DNA from: SZUA-37 sp964472525
Lineage (GTDB): Bacteria > Pseudomonadota > Gammaproteobacteria > UBA6429 > Thiohalophilaceae
Assembly: GCA_964472525.1 (NCBI GenBank)
Contig: CAYYLL010000009.1
Location: forward strand, 28,670 to 92,669
Direction: 5' to 3'
DNA: 64,000 nucleotides
A model generated the notes under the pieces. That model searched no databases. It was given only the letters and a program-made list of their open reading frames with translations, and was not told where the DNA came from. This document shows, piece by piece, positions 52,800 to 62,957 of this stretch (positions are counted from its first letter, which is position 1; each line of letters opens with the position of its first letter). Position numbers and translations under genes: made by a program.

Positions 52800-54627
52800 T
52801 GAACTGCTTCCCTATTTTGAAAAAGAACTCGCCTTTATACGTCAGTTGGGCGCAGAGTTTTCGAAAGAACAGCCCAAAATTGCCGGGCGGTTGGGTATTA
52901 ATGCCGATACCATTGAAGATCCACACGTTTCACGGTTAATAGAAAGCTTTGCGTATTTAAATGCCCGCATACAGCATAAACTTGATGATGATTTTCCTGA
53001 GCTGAGTGATTCCCTACTCAATGTATTGTTTCCGCATTACCAACGCCCTATTCCATCTATGAGTATTATCCAGTTTGAGGCGAATGAAGACCAACTGGAC
53101 TCCAGTTACATCGTTGAAAAAGATACCTTATTGGAAACAGAATTGTTTAAAGGTGAACGCTGTCATTTTACCTCCGTGTATCCAACCGAAATGCTTCCCA
53201 TTAAAGTCACCGCCGCTAAAGTGATTGGTCGTCCTTTTGTCACCCCGGGTTCATCGTCAATAAAAGGGGCACAAAGTGTATTAAAAATATCATTGGAAAC
53301 TTTTTCTAACGAAATACTGTTTTCAGAACTCACCCCCGATAAGATTCGCTTTTATTTAAAAGGGCAGTCTCAACATATTAATCCCTTATACCAATTACTT
53401 TTAAATGATTGTTTAAACGTGGTCATCGCTCAATCAGAGGATGACACCGCACCGGTGTTTCTTGGCAAGGACAGTATTCAGGCTGTTGGCTTTAACGAAG
53501 ATGACGGCCTATTGCCTTATCCACCTGCATCGTTTAGCGGCTACAGGTTATTAACGGAATACTTTATCTTTCCTGAAAAATTTATGTTTGTTGACTTTAC
53601 CGAACTGGCAAAAAAATTAACAACATATACTAGCAATAAACTGGATCTGTATGTTTATTTTTCTAGCTCCGATGTTGAACTTGAACATAATATCTCGAAT
53701 GAAACCTTTCTGTTAGGTTGCACCCCTGTTATTAATTTATTTAAACAGAAAACAGATCCGATTAAACTTGATCATACTCAACATGAATATCAGATTATTC
53801 CAGATGTACGTCGTCCAGCTGGTTTCGAGGTTTATTCCATCGACAAAGTAGTAGCAACCAGTTCAGCCGGCGAACATGAAGAATTTCACCCAATCTACGG
53901 GCTAACCCATGAACATCAGGAAAGCGAAACTCATTCATTCTGGTCTGCCTCGCGACGACATTCTAAACTGGGGGATTTTGAACGTGATGACGCAACGGAT
54001 GTTTATATTAACCTTATCGATTTGAATTTTAATCCTAATCTGGCTGACGATCGGATCCTTGTGATTAATACAACCTGTAGTAACCGTAACCAACCGGCTA
54101 AACTCCCTTTTAATAATGAACAACCGAGTTTGCAATGTGTTGATAGCGCACCGCCGTGTTCAAGTATTCGTTGTATTACAAAACCATCTGCGACGGTACA
54201 ACCACCCTTACGTAACCATGCACGTTGGCGACTATTATCACATCTTAACTTAAATCATTTGTCACTCACTGGGCAGGATAATGCCACCGAGGCATTAAAA
54301 GAAATTTTACGCTTATATGATTTTGGTGAATCGGCTGTTACTCGTGCGCTTATTGCATCCATTGAAAATGTAGATGCTCATCCTATCAGCGCACCACTGA
54401 ATATTGATGGCCGAGCCACATTATGCAGGGGTATTGAAGTAGAGGTAATACTGGATGACTCACAACTGGCAGGCAGTAGCAGTTTTTTGTTTGCCAGTGT
54501 TTTAGAACATTTTTTTGCGTTGTATTGCTCAATTAACTCCTTTACTCGCGTACTTGTAAAATTAAAAAATAAAGAAGGCTATCTTAAAAAATGTCCACCA
54601 CGAGCTGGCAAAAAAATACTTCTGTAA
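52792..54627 (+). CDS. tssF: T6SS baseplate protein TssF
   Basis: A 611-residue baseplate wedge protein. It opens with the invariant LLPYFEKELAFIRQLGAEF and AKEQPKIAGRLG-like segment, then DPHVSRLIESFAYLNARIQ and LNVLFPHYQRPIPSM; the C-terminus has FLFASVLEHFFALYCSINSF, typical of TssF. The ATG at 52792 has AGAGGTCGGCA ahead of it and overlaps tssE by 8 nt; a frame from 52774 is only six residues longer. Confidence 0.95.
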   Translation: MADELLPYFEKELAFIRQLGAEFSKEQPKIAGRLGINADTIEDPHVSRLIESFAYLNARIQHKLDDDFPELSDSLLNVLFPHYQRPIPSMSIIQFEANEDQLDSSYIVEKDTLLETELFKGERCHFTSVYPTEMLPIKVTAAKVIGRPFVTPGSSSIKGAQSVLKISLETFSNEILFSELTPDKIRFYLKGQSQHINPLYQLLLNDCLNVVIAQSEDDTAPVFLGKDSIQAVGFNEDDGLLPYPPASFSGYRLLTEYFIFPEKFMFVDFTELAKKLTTYTSNKLDLYVYFSSSDVELEHNISNETFLLGCTPVINLFKQKTDPIKLDHTQHEYQIIPDVRRPAGFEVYSIDKVVATSSAGEHEEFHPIYGLTHEHQESETHSFWSASRRHSKLGDFERDDATDVYINLIDLNFNPNLADDRILVINTTCSNRNQPAKLPFNNEQPSLQCVDSAPPCSSIRCITKPSATVQPPLRNHARWRLLSHLNLNHLSLTGQDNATEALKEILRLYDFGESAVTRALIASIENVDAHPISAPLNIDGRATLCRGIEVEVILDDSQLAGSSSFLFASVLEHFFALYCSINSFTRVLVKLKNKEGYLKKCPPRAGKKILL

Positions 54628-55712
54628 CACAGCATCTAACCGCTAACGCACCGGCTTATTCGTTTATTCAAACCGTGCGTCTGTTAGAGCGTAGTTGTTT
54701 TTATGAATCGCAACAACAAAGTGATTCTAGAAAAATTATGCCGATCGCGCGTTTTGTACCCCCCGATACAGAAGCGATTCGTTTTCATAGTAATCAGAAA
54801 CTGGAGTTTTTCTCATCCGAAATAGCTTCCATTAGCCCCGAAAAGAAGCAACAAACTCAAGCACACACAGGCCAATGGCATGTGTTAGTTAACCTGATGG
54901 GATTAACGGGCGCAACGGGTGTATTGCCCTATCACTACACAGAAATGATTTTACAGCGACTTAAAATAAAAGATAAGTCACTATTAAAATTTTTCGATTT
55001 ATTTAACCATCGTACTATTTCATTGTTTTATCAAGCATCTGTAAAATATCGTTTACCAATTGAATACGAAAGAAAACGAATTGCAACTAAACCATTACAA
55101 GAAAAAGACTCACACACAAAAGCACTCTTGTCACTTATTGGCCTAGGGACAAAACATCTTAATAACCGTCTCTATACTGATGATGAATCATTATTATTTT
55201 ATAGTGGCTTATTAAGCCAAAACATTAAAACATCAAGTGGTTTAAAACAGATACTACAGCGACATTTTTCAATACCTGTAAAAATAAAAGAATTTGTAGG
55301 TCAATGGCAACCTCTAATTGATGATGTGCGTACCCGATTAACATCAAAAGCACAACCAAAAGGCCAAAATGCCAGCTTAAGCCGTACAGCCATTCTTGGA
55401 CAAAAAGGTTGGTATGCACAAGGGAAAATTCGCATTATTCTTGGACCACTCGATAAAGATCAACAACAACGTTTCGCTCCGGGTACTCCCGCACTTAAAG
55501 CATTAAATGAAATTGTACGCCTTTACGCCGGAATGGAATGTAATTATGATTTTATCATTCGTGTTAAACGTTCCGACATACCTGATAAAGTGGAGCTTAG
55601 TAAAAAATCACCACCCATTGTTGGTTGGAATACCTGGTTACCAAAATCAGGTGGACAGAATATGGAAAGCAAAACGGTGGATATTGTTGTATCGCCTAAT
55701 AGATTGAAATAA
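54591..55712 (+). CDS. tssG: T6SS baseplate protein TssG
   Basis: A 373-residue baseplate wedge protein that pairs with TssF in a 2:1 F:G complex. Landmarks: YSFIQTVRLLER, FVPPDTEAIRFHSNQKLEF, LMGLTGATGVLPYHYTEMIL and FFDLFNHRTISLFYQA, all typical. Its start lies 37 nt inside the tssF end. A perfect 29-bp inverted repeat and 146 nt of non-coding DNA separate it from tssH, so it may end a processing unit. Confidence 0.95.
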   Translation: MSTTSWQKNTSVTQHLTANAPAYSFIQTVRLLERSCFYESQQQSDSRKIMPIARFVPPDTEAIRFHSNQKLEFFSSEIASISPEKKQQTQAHTGQWHVLVNLMGLTGATGVLPYHYTEMILQRLKIKDKSLLKFFDLFNHRTISLFYQASVKYRLPIEYERKRIATKPLQEKDSHTKALLSLIGLGTKHLNNRLYTDDESLLFYSGLLSQNIKTSSGLKQILQRHFSIPVKIKEFVGQWQPLIDDVRTRLTSKAQPKGQNASLSRTAILGQKGWYAQGKIRIILGPLDKDQQQRFAPGTPALKALNEIVRLYAGMECNYDFIIRVKRSDIPDKVELSKKSPPIVGWNTWLPKSGGQNMESKTVDIVVSPNRLK

Positions 55713-55722
55713 ATAGAAGATT

Positions 55723-55802
55723 GTCATTGCGAGCGATAGCGCGGCAATCTTGTAGTTGCGTGGTACATATAGAAAGATTGCCGCGCTATCGCTCGCAATG
55801 AC
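55723..55802. repeat. Perfect 29-bp inverted repeat (palindromic/MITE-like element) between tssG and tssH
   Basis: The left arm 55723-55751 (GTCATTGCGAGCGATAGCGC then GGCAATCTT) is the exact reverse complement of 55774-55802, with a 22-nt spacer. It would form a very stable hairpin in the tss message. The arm resembles a palindromic repeat type ending in CGCTCGCAATGAC that is common in bacterial genomes (from memory, not searched). No clear target-site duplication is visible. Confidence 0.9.
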
Positions 55803-55858
55803 TATTGTTTATATACATAAATAACCAAAAATAGAATTAGAAATAATAAGGAACAATT

Positions 55859-58615
55859 ATGATTAGCATCGACTTAAAATCACTAGTAGGGAAATTAAAC
55901 AACCCTAGCCAAACTGCACTGGAAGGCGCAGCTGGCTTTTGTCTATCACGCCAACATTATAATGTTGAGATTGAACACTGGTTGATTAAGTTATTAGAGA
56001 TACAAGACAGCGATCTACTGGCTATTTTAGATAAGTTTGATGTTAACCCCGGGAAATTTGCTCAGGAACTCAATAAAGAACTCGAAAACCTTAAATCAGG
56101 TAATACTCGAGCACCGGCATTGTCCCCTTCTGTTGTAGAACTGGCCAAGAGTGCTTGGATGTTGGCATCCATTGATTATCAACATCCCTTAGCAACATCG
56201 GCACATTTATTAGGTGCGATGCTACTCGATGACAACTTGCGCCGCGCAACCGAAGCCACATCAGGTGAATTAGCAAAAATAACACCCGATTCACTGCGTG
56301 AAGTTATTCGTTCCATTGTTGGTAGTACCAATGAATCCCGAGACAGTCATCTCGGTGATACCTCGACAAACAATGTCGACAGCAACAAGACAGGCACTCC
56401 CAGTAAAACACCTTCACTCGATAAATTTACAATCAACCTGACAGAATCAGCACGGCAAGGGAAAATAGATGCAGTACTGGGTCGAGATGAAGAAATCCGA
56501 CAAATCATAGATATACTGATTCGACGTCGACAAAATAACCCCATTCTTACTGGCGAAGCGGGCGTAGGAAAAACCGCCGTTGTAGAAGGCTTTGCATTAC
56601 GTATAGCATCCGGTGATGTCCCAGCCCAACTTAAAAATGTCACACTCCTAAATCTTGATCTTGGTTTATTACAAGCCGGTGCCAGCGTTAAAGGTGAGTT
56701 TGAGAACCGTTTAAAATCTGTTATCAGTGAAGTGAAAGCATCTCCTGAACCCATTGTACTTTTTATCGATGAAGCTCATACCATGATTGGTGCAGGTGGA
56801 AAAGAAGGCCAAGGGGATGCAGCCAATTTATTAAAGCCAGCCCTCGCGCGTGGCGAACTAAGAACGATTGCAGCAACGACTTGGGCCGAATATAAAAAAT
56901 ATTTTGAACGTGATGCTGCTTTAACTCGACGCTTTCAAGTAGTAAAAATAGAAGAGCCTGATGAAGAAAAGGCCATTAATATGATGCGTGCTATTTCTGT
57001 TATGCTACAAAACCACCATGGCGTTCGTATTATGGATGAAGCCATTATTGACTCGGTTAAATTATCTAGCCGCTATATTACTGCACGGCAATTACCGGAT
57101 AAATCAGTAAGTTTACTCGACACCGCATGTGCCCGTGTTTCCTTAAGCCAAAGCGCGACCCCTGTTTCGGTCGAAGATACGCAACGTCGAATCAGCCAAT
57201 GCCAGACTAATATCCAATTACTCGAACGGGAGAATGCAATTCTTGGGAATTGTGATGAACGTATTCAATCACTCAATACTGAATTAAGTGCGTTGGAAGT
57301 GCAACTGGTTGAACAAGAAGCACAATGGGATAAAGAAAAAGATATTGTCGAAAAAATTCATCAACTGCAAAAAGAAATAGAAGACGATTTTCATATCAAC
57401 AATTCCAAACAGAAGAACACATCAGCAAAACAAAAAAATAAAAAAGAAATAAGTCCGGCTGAACGCAATAAAATAAAAACGGAATTACATAAATTAATGG
57501 ATACCTTAACGAATGTTCAAGGTGAAACCCCAATGATCCAGATTAACGTCGGCAGTCAGGCCATTGCTGAGGTGGTTGCCAACTGGACAGGTATCCCGGT
57601 TGGAAAAATGATGACCGATGAAATACATTCCATTATGGATCTTAAAAATATTCTAAGTCAGCGTATTATTGGGCAACCACATGCCTTGGAAGCTATCGCA
57701 CAAAATATTCGCACATCGCGGGCTGGTTTAACTGACCCAAGGAAACCCGTAGGCGTCTTCTTTATGGTGGGCCCCAGCGGCGTTGGTAAAACTGAAACCG
57801 CACTGGCATTGGCTGATATTTTATACGGTGGAGAACAAAATATTACTACCATTAATATGTCTGAATTTAAAGAAGAACATAAAGTATCAATGCTATTAGG
57901 TTCACCACCAGGCTATGTAGGTTATGGTGAAGGTGGCGTACTCACCGAAGCCGTCAGACGCAAACCCCACAGTGTGATCTTGCTTGATGAAATGGAAAAG
58001 GCACATCCCGGTGTACAGGATATTTTCTATAATTTATTTGACAAAGGCACCATCAAAGATGGTGAGGGACGCGACATTGATTTTCGTAACACCGTTATTA
58101 TCATGACCTCCAATGCAGGCGAAGAACATATTCGTGCAATTTGTGCGGCCAGTGACAAAGTGCCTGAGCCGGATGTATTGCTGGATAATTTCCGTCCACA
58201 ACTTTTAAATTATTTTAAACCCGCATTTTTAGGAAGAACCAAGGTTATCCCCTACTACCCGTTAGTTGATGAAGATTTAATGAAAATATGTAAAATAAAT
58301 ATGCGGAAAATTGAAAAAAGAGTCCGTGAAAATTATAATGCCAAATTTGATTATAATGATGATGTTATTTTACATATTGTTGCGCGGAGTCAGGAAGTAG
58401 ACACCGGTGCGCGTAATATAGAAAACATATTAACTCAAACCATGTTACCTGAAATGGCATCAGAATGTTTATCCAGAATGGCTGACAATATTGAGATTTC
58501 TAGTATTTATGTGGACGTAACAAAGGAAGGGCATTTTCAATACAGTGTCAATAAACACTCTGTATCCAACAAAGACAAGACGGAATATCGTGAAGCAGCA
58601 CTTATTGACGAGTAG
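55859..58615 (+). CDS. tssH: T6SS AAA+ ATPase TssH (ClpV)
   Basis: A 918-residue Clp/Hsp100 ATPase that disassembles contracted sheaths. An N-terminal Clp_N domain (residues 1-155) is followed by a first AAA+ module with Walker A GEAGVGKT (232-239), a middle coiled-coil domain (about 440-530), and a second AAA+ module with Walker A GPSGVGKT (638-645) and the VSMLLGSPPGYVGYGEGGVL pore region. The second module's sequence and the N-domain match ClpV rather than ClpB. AAGGAACAATT precedes the ATG. It follows the inverted repeat. Confidence 0.95.
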   Translation: MISIDLKSLVGKLNNPSQTALEGAAGFCLSRQHYNVEIEHWLIKLLEIQDSDLLAILDKFDVNPGKFAQELNKELENLKSGNTRAPALSPSVVELAKSAWMLASIDYQHPLATSAHLLGAMLLDDNLRRATEATSGELAKITPDSLREVIRSIVGSTNESRDSHLGDTSTNNVDSNKTGTPSKTPSLDKFTINLTESARQGKIDAVLGRDEEIRQIIDILIRRRQNNPILTGEAGVGKTAVVEGFALRIASGDVPAQLKNVTLLNLDLGLLQAGASVKGEFENRLKSVISEVKASPEPIVLFIDEAHTMIGAGGKEGQGDAANLLKPALARGELRTIAATTWAEYKKYFERDAALTRRFQVVKIEEPDEEKAINMMRAISVMLQNHHGVRIMDEAIIDSVKLSSRYITARQLPDKSVSLLDTACARVSLSQSATPVSVEDTQRRISQCQTNIQLLERENAILGNCDERIQSLNTELSALEVQLVEQEAQWDKEKDIVEKIHQLQKEIEDDFHINNSKQKNTSAKQKNKKEISPAERNKIKTELHKLMDTLTNVQGETPMIQINVGSQAIAEVVANWTGIPVGKMMTDEIHSIMDLKNILSQRIIGQPHALEAIAQNIRTSRAGLTDPRKPVGVFFMVGPSGVGKTETALALADILYGGEQNITTINMSEFKEEHKVSMLLGSPPGYVGYGEGGVLTEAVRRKPHSVILLDEMEKAHPGVQDIFYNLFDKGTIKDGEGRDIDFRNTVIIMTSNAGEEHIRAICAASDKVPEPDVLLDNFRPQLLNYFKPAFLGRTKVIPYYPLVDEDLMKICKINMRKIEKRVRENYNAKFDYNDDVILHIVARSQEVDTGARNIENILTQTMLPEMASECLSRMADNIEISSIYVDVTKEGHFQYSVNKHSVSNKDKTEYREAALIDE

Positions 58616-58663
58616 CAGCTCAAATAACCCTAATACAAGCCGTTAGTAGAAGTAGATACCACG

Positions 58664-60058
58664 ATGTTCACAAAACTATCTCGATTCATTATATTATTAT
58701 TTTGGGTTTTACCCATTATTTCTGTATATCCAAAAAACACGGAAATAGCCGATATTAATAATCTTGATAGCAAGTTTATAAAATTATCTGCGGCTGTATA
58801 TAAAGACTCACCACTAATAACAACGAGTAGTTATAAGGAAATAAAAAACATTAAGATTTTACATCAAATGGTAGTAGAACTAATCAAAAAAAATAAGTAC
58901 TTTGAGGCTATTCAATTAATTAAATACAAACAGAATTTAATCCAAAAAAATATAGATGATCCTGCTGTATTTCTATTTATAGATTTATTGATGACACATA
59001 ATGAATGGACTACCGCCAATAATTTATACCAATACATTAAAAGAGAAGGCGATAAATCACTTATATCCAATGTGAAATTTATATTTTCAAAATATTATTT
59101 CAGCAGAAATAAATGGAAGAAAACAATCAAACTACTCAGCGGAGTTATTGATGATTTGGCAGTCAATGATGGATATTATGCATTAATAATGAATGGTATC
59201 GCATTACAAAATCTTAAAAAACATCGTCAGGCATTAAAATATTATGCAAAAGTTCCAAAAACATCGCCTTACTATCAATACGCACAACTCAATACGGCAC
59301 TTGTCTATATACGACAAGGCTGGTGGTCAGATGCACACATTATTATTACTACGCTTATAAAAGAAAAATTACCTCGTATGTTGGATAAAAAGGAATTTAC
59401 CAATCGGCTTTATCTGGTATTGGGATATTCTTTTTTACGGCAGGAGTATTTCAGAGAAGCTCGAGAAGCCTTCCGAAATATACAAAAAGACAGCCGCTAT
59501 GCAAACCGAGCTTTACTGGGTATATCACTTGCAGCAGCCAGCCAAGGAGACAACATTGGATCTTTAAATATTCTTAACATATTACAACAAAAGGACCCAC
59601 TCGCACTCCCCGTTGAAGAAACCTACTTATTATTACCCTATGTATATGAAAAAATAGGCCAGCATAAAACAGCCTCGGCCAGTTATTCTATTGCCTTAAC
59701 TTATTACCAAAAAAGAATACGTGACATTAATTCAATACTCAAAAATATGCCTATCACACGCAATATCAACATTAAAAATAATACCTTAATCATAAAAAAT
59801 AATAGAATTAATTTTCGAGAAAAACACCTTATATTTTTTATAAATAATCTGAAAGAGCTGAGACTATTTAAATCTAGAGTAAAAATCCCGGCATTACAAA
59901 GCAAGATTAATACCCTTGCAACAAAGTATAATGCCATGCTTAAAAGAATTATTATCGATACATTAAAACAACGAGCCGACTATCTAAAAAGTTACCAGAA
60001 TCAATCTCAATATGGGTTGGCAAGACTATATGATAATAGCAAATCAAAGTCTGATTAA
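58664..60058 (+). CDS. Exported TPR-repeat protein
   Basis: A 464-residue protein with an N-terminal signal peptide or anchor (FIILLFWVLPIISVY, about residues 8-22), followed by helix-turn-helix repeats of TPR type (for example QALKYYAKVPKTSPYYQYAQ; YFREAREAFRNIQKDSRYAN; IGQHKTASASYSIALTYYQK). The last 100 residues are basic and Asn-rich. It starts 48 nt after tssH in the same direction. I do not recognise a named family; TPR proteins of this kind act as assembly or peptidoglycan adaptors in Tol- and Agl-like systems. Function is inferred only from context. Confidence 0.75.
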   Translation: MFTKLSRFIILLFWVLPIISVYPKNTEIADINNLDSKFIKLSAAVYKDSPLITTSSYKEIKNIKILHQMVVELIKKNKYFEAIQLIKYKQNLIQKNIDDPAVFLFIDLLMTHNEWTTANNLYQYIKREGDKSLISNVKFIFSKYYFSRNKWKKTIKLLSGVIDDLAVNDGYYALIMNGIALQNLKKHRQALKYYAKVPKTSPYYQYAQLNTALVYIRQGWWSDAHIIITTLIKEKLPRMLDKKEFTNRLYLVLGYSFLRQEYFREAREAFRNIQKDSRYANRALLGISLAAASQGDNIGSLNILNILQQKDPLALPVEETYLLLPYVYEKIGQHKTASASYSIALTYYQKRIRDINSILKNMPITRNINIKNNTLIIKNNRINFREKHLIFFINNLKELRLFKSRVKIPALQSKINTLATKYNAMLKRIIIDTLKQRADYLKSYQNQSQYGLARLYDNSKSKSD

Positions 60059-60059
60059 A

Positions 60060-62957
60060 ATGAAATATAAAATTAAAACATCCTTACGAGTACTAATGCG
60101 GCAATCTTCCTTAATCGAGGTATACGGTAGAAATAGAACAAAATATTTTTTTCGATGGCCTCGTAACGGAGCTATAATAACTAGTCTATTATTAAGCGCA
60201 TGTGCAACGCACCAACAACACAATACCTTGCGTGATTTTGATGTTATCCAAAGTAATAAAAAACAACAAATTGTCTATATAAAACCAAAAACTAATGAAG
60301 AAATTAAAGCAGCCTATCTGGAATATTTAAAACATGCTAATAGTAATAACCGAGCTAGAATGACGGCTATCAGTCGACTTGCTGATATTGAATTTGATTT
60401 AAGTGATGAATTACTGGACAGCAAGAAAAAATCCAATGCGAATGCCATATGGGATGACAAAAAATATTACGCTAAAATCGACAAGACAATAGAATTATTA
60501 ACAACATCTCTACACGATTACCCTAAAGAAAAGAATAATGACAGATTACTTTATCAACTTTCAAAAGCTTATGAACAAAAAGGTGATATAAATAATTCTA
60601 TCCGAAGACTTAAACAGCTGATAAAACAATTCCCTAAGTCACCCTATTATATCGAGGCACAATTTAGAATAGGTGAGACTGCATTCACTCACAAAGATTA
60701 CATCACAGCAGAAGATGCTTATACTGAAGTTATTAGCTCAAAGAAGAATGCTCTTTATTATGAAAAAGCCATATTCAAACGCGGTTGGGCACGATTCAAG
60801 CAAAACTATTATATAGAATCTGTGGATGATTTAGTCAGTGCCATTACTTATCATGATTTTGCACCCTACACATCACTCGATAAATCTGAGAAATCACAAT
60901 ACGATGAATATTATCGTACCATTGGCCTTGCATTCGCATATGCAGGTGGTGTTGCTCCACTACGCAATTATATGAAAACCAACCAGAGTCTTAAATTTAA
61001 ATACCCTATTTATTTAAGTGTGAGTAATGTATATTTAAAACAGGAACGTTATTCTGATGCCGTTGCGGTACTTGAAAAATTTATCCAACAAGAAAAAAAA
61101 TCTAAAATGGTTCCCTATGCCTACTTAAATATTCTGGACATTTGGGACAAAGGTGGTTTTGCAGAAAAATTAAACAAATCAGCTAATCAGTTTTATTTGG
61201 CCTATAACCCCAATAGCCCTTACTGGCGAAAGAATAAAATTGACAAAAAGACTGGGAAGTCTATTACATTATCACTTAAGAAATATATTTTAAGAATGTC
61301 GAACTATTTTCATCAGGCATACCAACGTGACAAGAAACAATCTGATCTTGCCTCTGCACAAGTCTGGTATAAGCGTTATCTAAATAATTACCAAGATTAT
61401 ATCCGCAAAGATAATATTAATTACCTATATGCCGAACTCTTATCAACCTCGAAAAATATAGCAACAGCATTGAAATATTATGAAAAAGCAGCCTATGATA
61501 ATAAAATTATTTTAAACAAAGATGCTGCTTATGCAACTATTATTACTACAGACCGATTAATAAATTCCCCACATCTATCAGCACAAAAAAAGAGAGTCTA
61601 TCTTAAAAAACATATTGAATATGCTACCCTATTTAGTCAACTCTACCCTTCTGACAAAATGACAGGGAATATCATCAGCCATGCGACTGAACTCGCCTTT
61701 AATAATCACTTATACTCAAAAGCCATTGCTTTATCTAACCTCGTTCCAGAAACAAGTTCAATAAGGGTTATTCAAAAAACGGGGGTTTTAGCTGCGCAAT
61801 CCTATTTTAAATTAAAACGCTATGCCGAAGCAGAAGAAAGATACTCGGCATTATTAAAATACCACTATTCGAATCCAAAAAATATTCGGAACTTAGAAAA
61901 TCATCTGGCTTTATCAATTTATAAGCAAGCTGAAACAGCTAAGAAAAAACGTGATATCGCATCTGCAACAAAACATTTTATGCGCATCGCTAAGATTGTT
62001 CCACAATCCAGTATTGCACCGACTGGCTTATATGACGCTATCGCTTTATTTATGTCTAATAAACTATGGAATAAAGCCATCTCAACAATGAAGGAATTTC
62101 AAAAGTTATACCCAAAACATAAACTCAATAATAATATTACAAAAAATCTTTCTATTGCCTATTTAAACTCAAACCAAAACTTAAAAGCTGCACAGGAGTT
62201 TGAACGATTATCATCATTAGGTAATGATAATAATCTTAAGAAAACAGCACTTCTGCAAGCCGCAGAACTCTATGAAAAGAAGGGGGATATATCAGCAGCA
62301 ATACGCTCGTATAAAAAATACGTTCTTAATTATAAGAAACCTTTCCCTCAATATATGGAAGCCATGTATAAATTGTTAAAACTTAATGATTTTATAAATA
62401 ACCCTAAACGGGTTTCATTTTGGAGGGGGAAAATTATAAATGCAGATCGGCGCATCTACAAGAAGAATAAAACGGCACGAACCCGGTTTATTGCATCAAC
62501 TGCAATCATATCCCAGGCGAGAGAGGAAGACCAATTATATAGGGCAATACAACTTACCCGTCCATTAAAGAGGAATTTAAGAAGGAAGAAAAAAGAAATG
62601 CAGAGAACCGTTCGACTCTATGGAAAGGCATCAGTATACAAAATATCAGAGGTCAGCACAGAAGCCACCTACGCCATTGCATCCATATATAACGACTTTA
62701 GCAAAGCACTCCTGAAAGCCGAGTTACCCGCAAACTTAAATAAAGATGAACGTGAACAGTATACGATTTTACTTGAAGATAAGGCTTTTCCCTTTGAAGA
62801 AAAAGCTATTGAGTTTTATGAACTTAATATGGAACACACCAAAAGCAATACATATAATAGCTGGATTCAGAAAAGCTTAGACAGCTTACGGAAACTTTTC
62901 CCAGTTAGATATAATCGAAAATTAAAAGTAGACAGGTATATCAATGTACTCCACTAA
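60060..62957 (+). CDS. Large TPR-repeat lipoprotein
   Basis: A 965-residue protein. A lipobox LLLSAC places the acylated cysteine at residue 48 when counted from the ATG at 60060, or 36 from an ATG at 60096; this is an unusually long leader before the hydrophobic segment GAIITSLLLSA. The frame itself is open from 60012 inside the previous gene. The mature part is a long alpha-solenoid of TPR units (SKAYEQKGDINNSIRRLKQL; AQFRIGETAFTHKDYITAED; AELYEKKGDISAAIRSYKKY). It overlaps the next lipoprotein gene by 14 nt. By layout it resembles the large outer-membrane TPR proteins that accompany ExbB/ExbD/AgmX sets; the name of the family I leave open. Confidence 0.78.
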   Translation: MKYKIKTSLRVLMRQSSLIEVYGRNRTKYFFRWPRNGAIITSLLLSACATHQQHNTLRDFDVIQSNKKQQIVYIKPKTNEEIKAAYLEYLKHANSNNRARMTAISRLADIEFDLSDELLDSKKKSNANAIWDDKKYYAKIDKTIELLTTSLHDYPKEKNNDRLLYQLSKAYEQKGDINNSIRRLKQLIKQFPKSPYYIEAQFRIGETAFTHKDYITAEDAYTEVISSKKNALYYEKAIFKRGWARFKQNYYIESVDDLVSAITYHDFAPYTSLDKSEKSQYDEYYRTIGLAFAYAGGVAPLRNYMKTNQSLKFKYPIYLSVSNVYLKQERYSDAVAVLEKFIQQEKKSKMVPYAYLNILDIWDKGGFAEKLNKSANQFYLAYNPNSPYWRKNKIDKKTGKSITLSLKKYILRMSNYFHQAYQRDKKQSDLASAQVWYKRYLNNYQDYIRKDNINYLYAELLSTSKNIATALKYYEKAAYDNKIILNKDAAYATIITTDRLINSPHLSAQKKRVYLKKHIEYATLFSQLYPSDKMTGNIISHATELAFNNHLYSKAIALSNLVPETSSIRVIQKTGVLAAQSYFKLKRYAEAEERYSALLKYHYSNPKNIRNLENHLALSIYKQAETAKKKRDIASATKHFMRIAKIVPQSSIAPTGLYDAIALFMSNKLWNKAISTMKEFQKLYPKHKLNNNITKNLSIAYLNSNQNLKAAQEFERLSSLGNDNNLKKTALLQAAELYEKKGDISAAIRSYKKYVLNYKKPFPQYMEAMYKLLKLNDFINNPKRVSFWRGKIINADRRIYKKNKTARTRFIASTAIISQAREEDQLYRAIQLTRPLKRNLRRKKKEMQRTVRLYGKASVYKISEVSTEATYAIASIYNDFSKALLKAELPANLNKDEREQYTILLEDKAFPFEEKAIEFYELNMEHTKSNTYNSWIQKSLDSLRKLFPVRYNRKLKVDRYINVLH

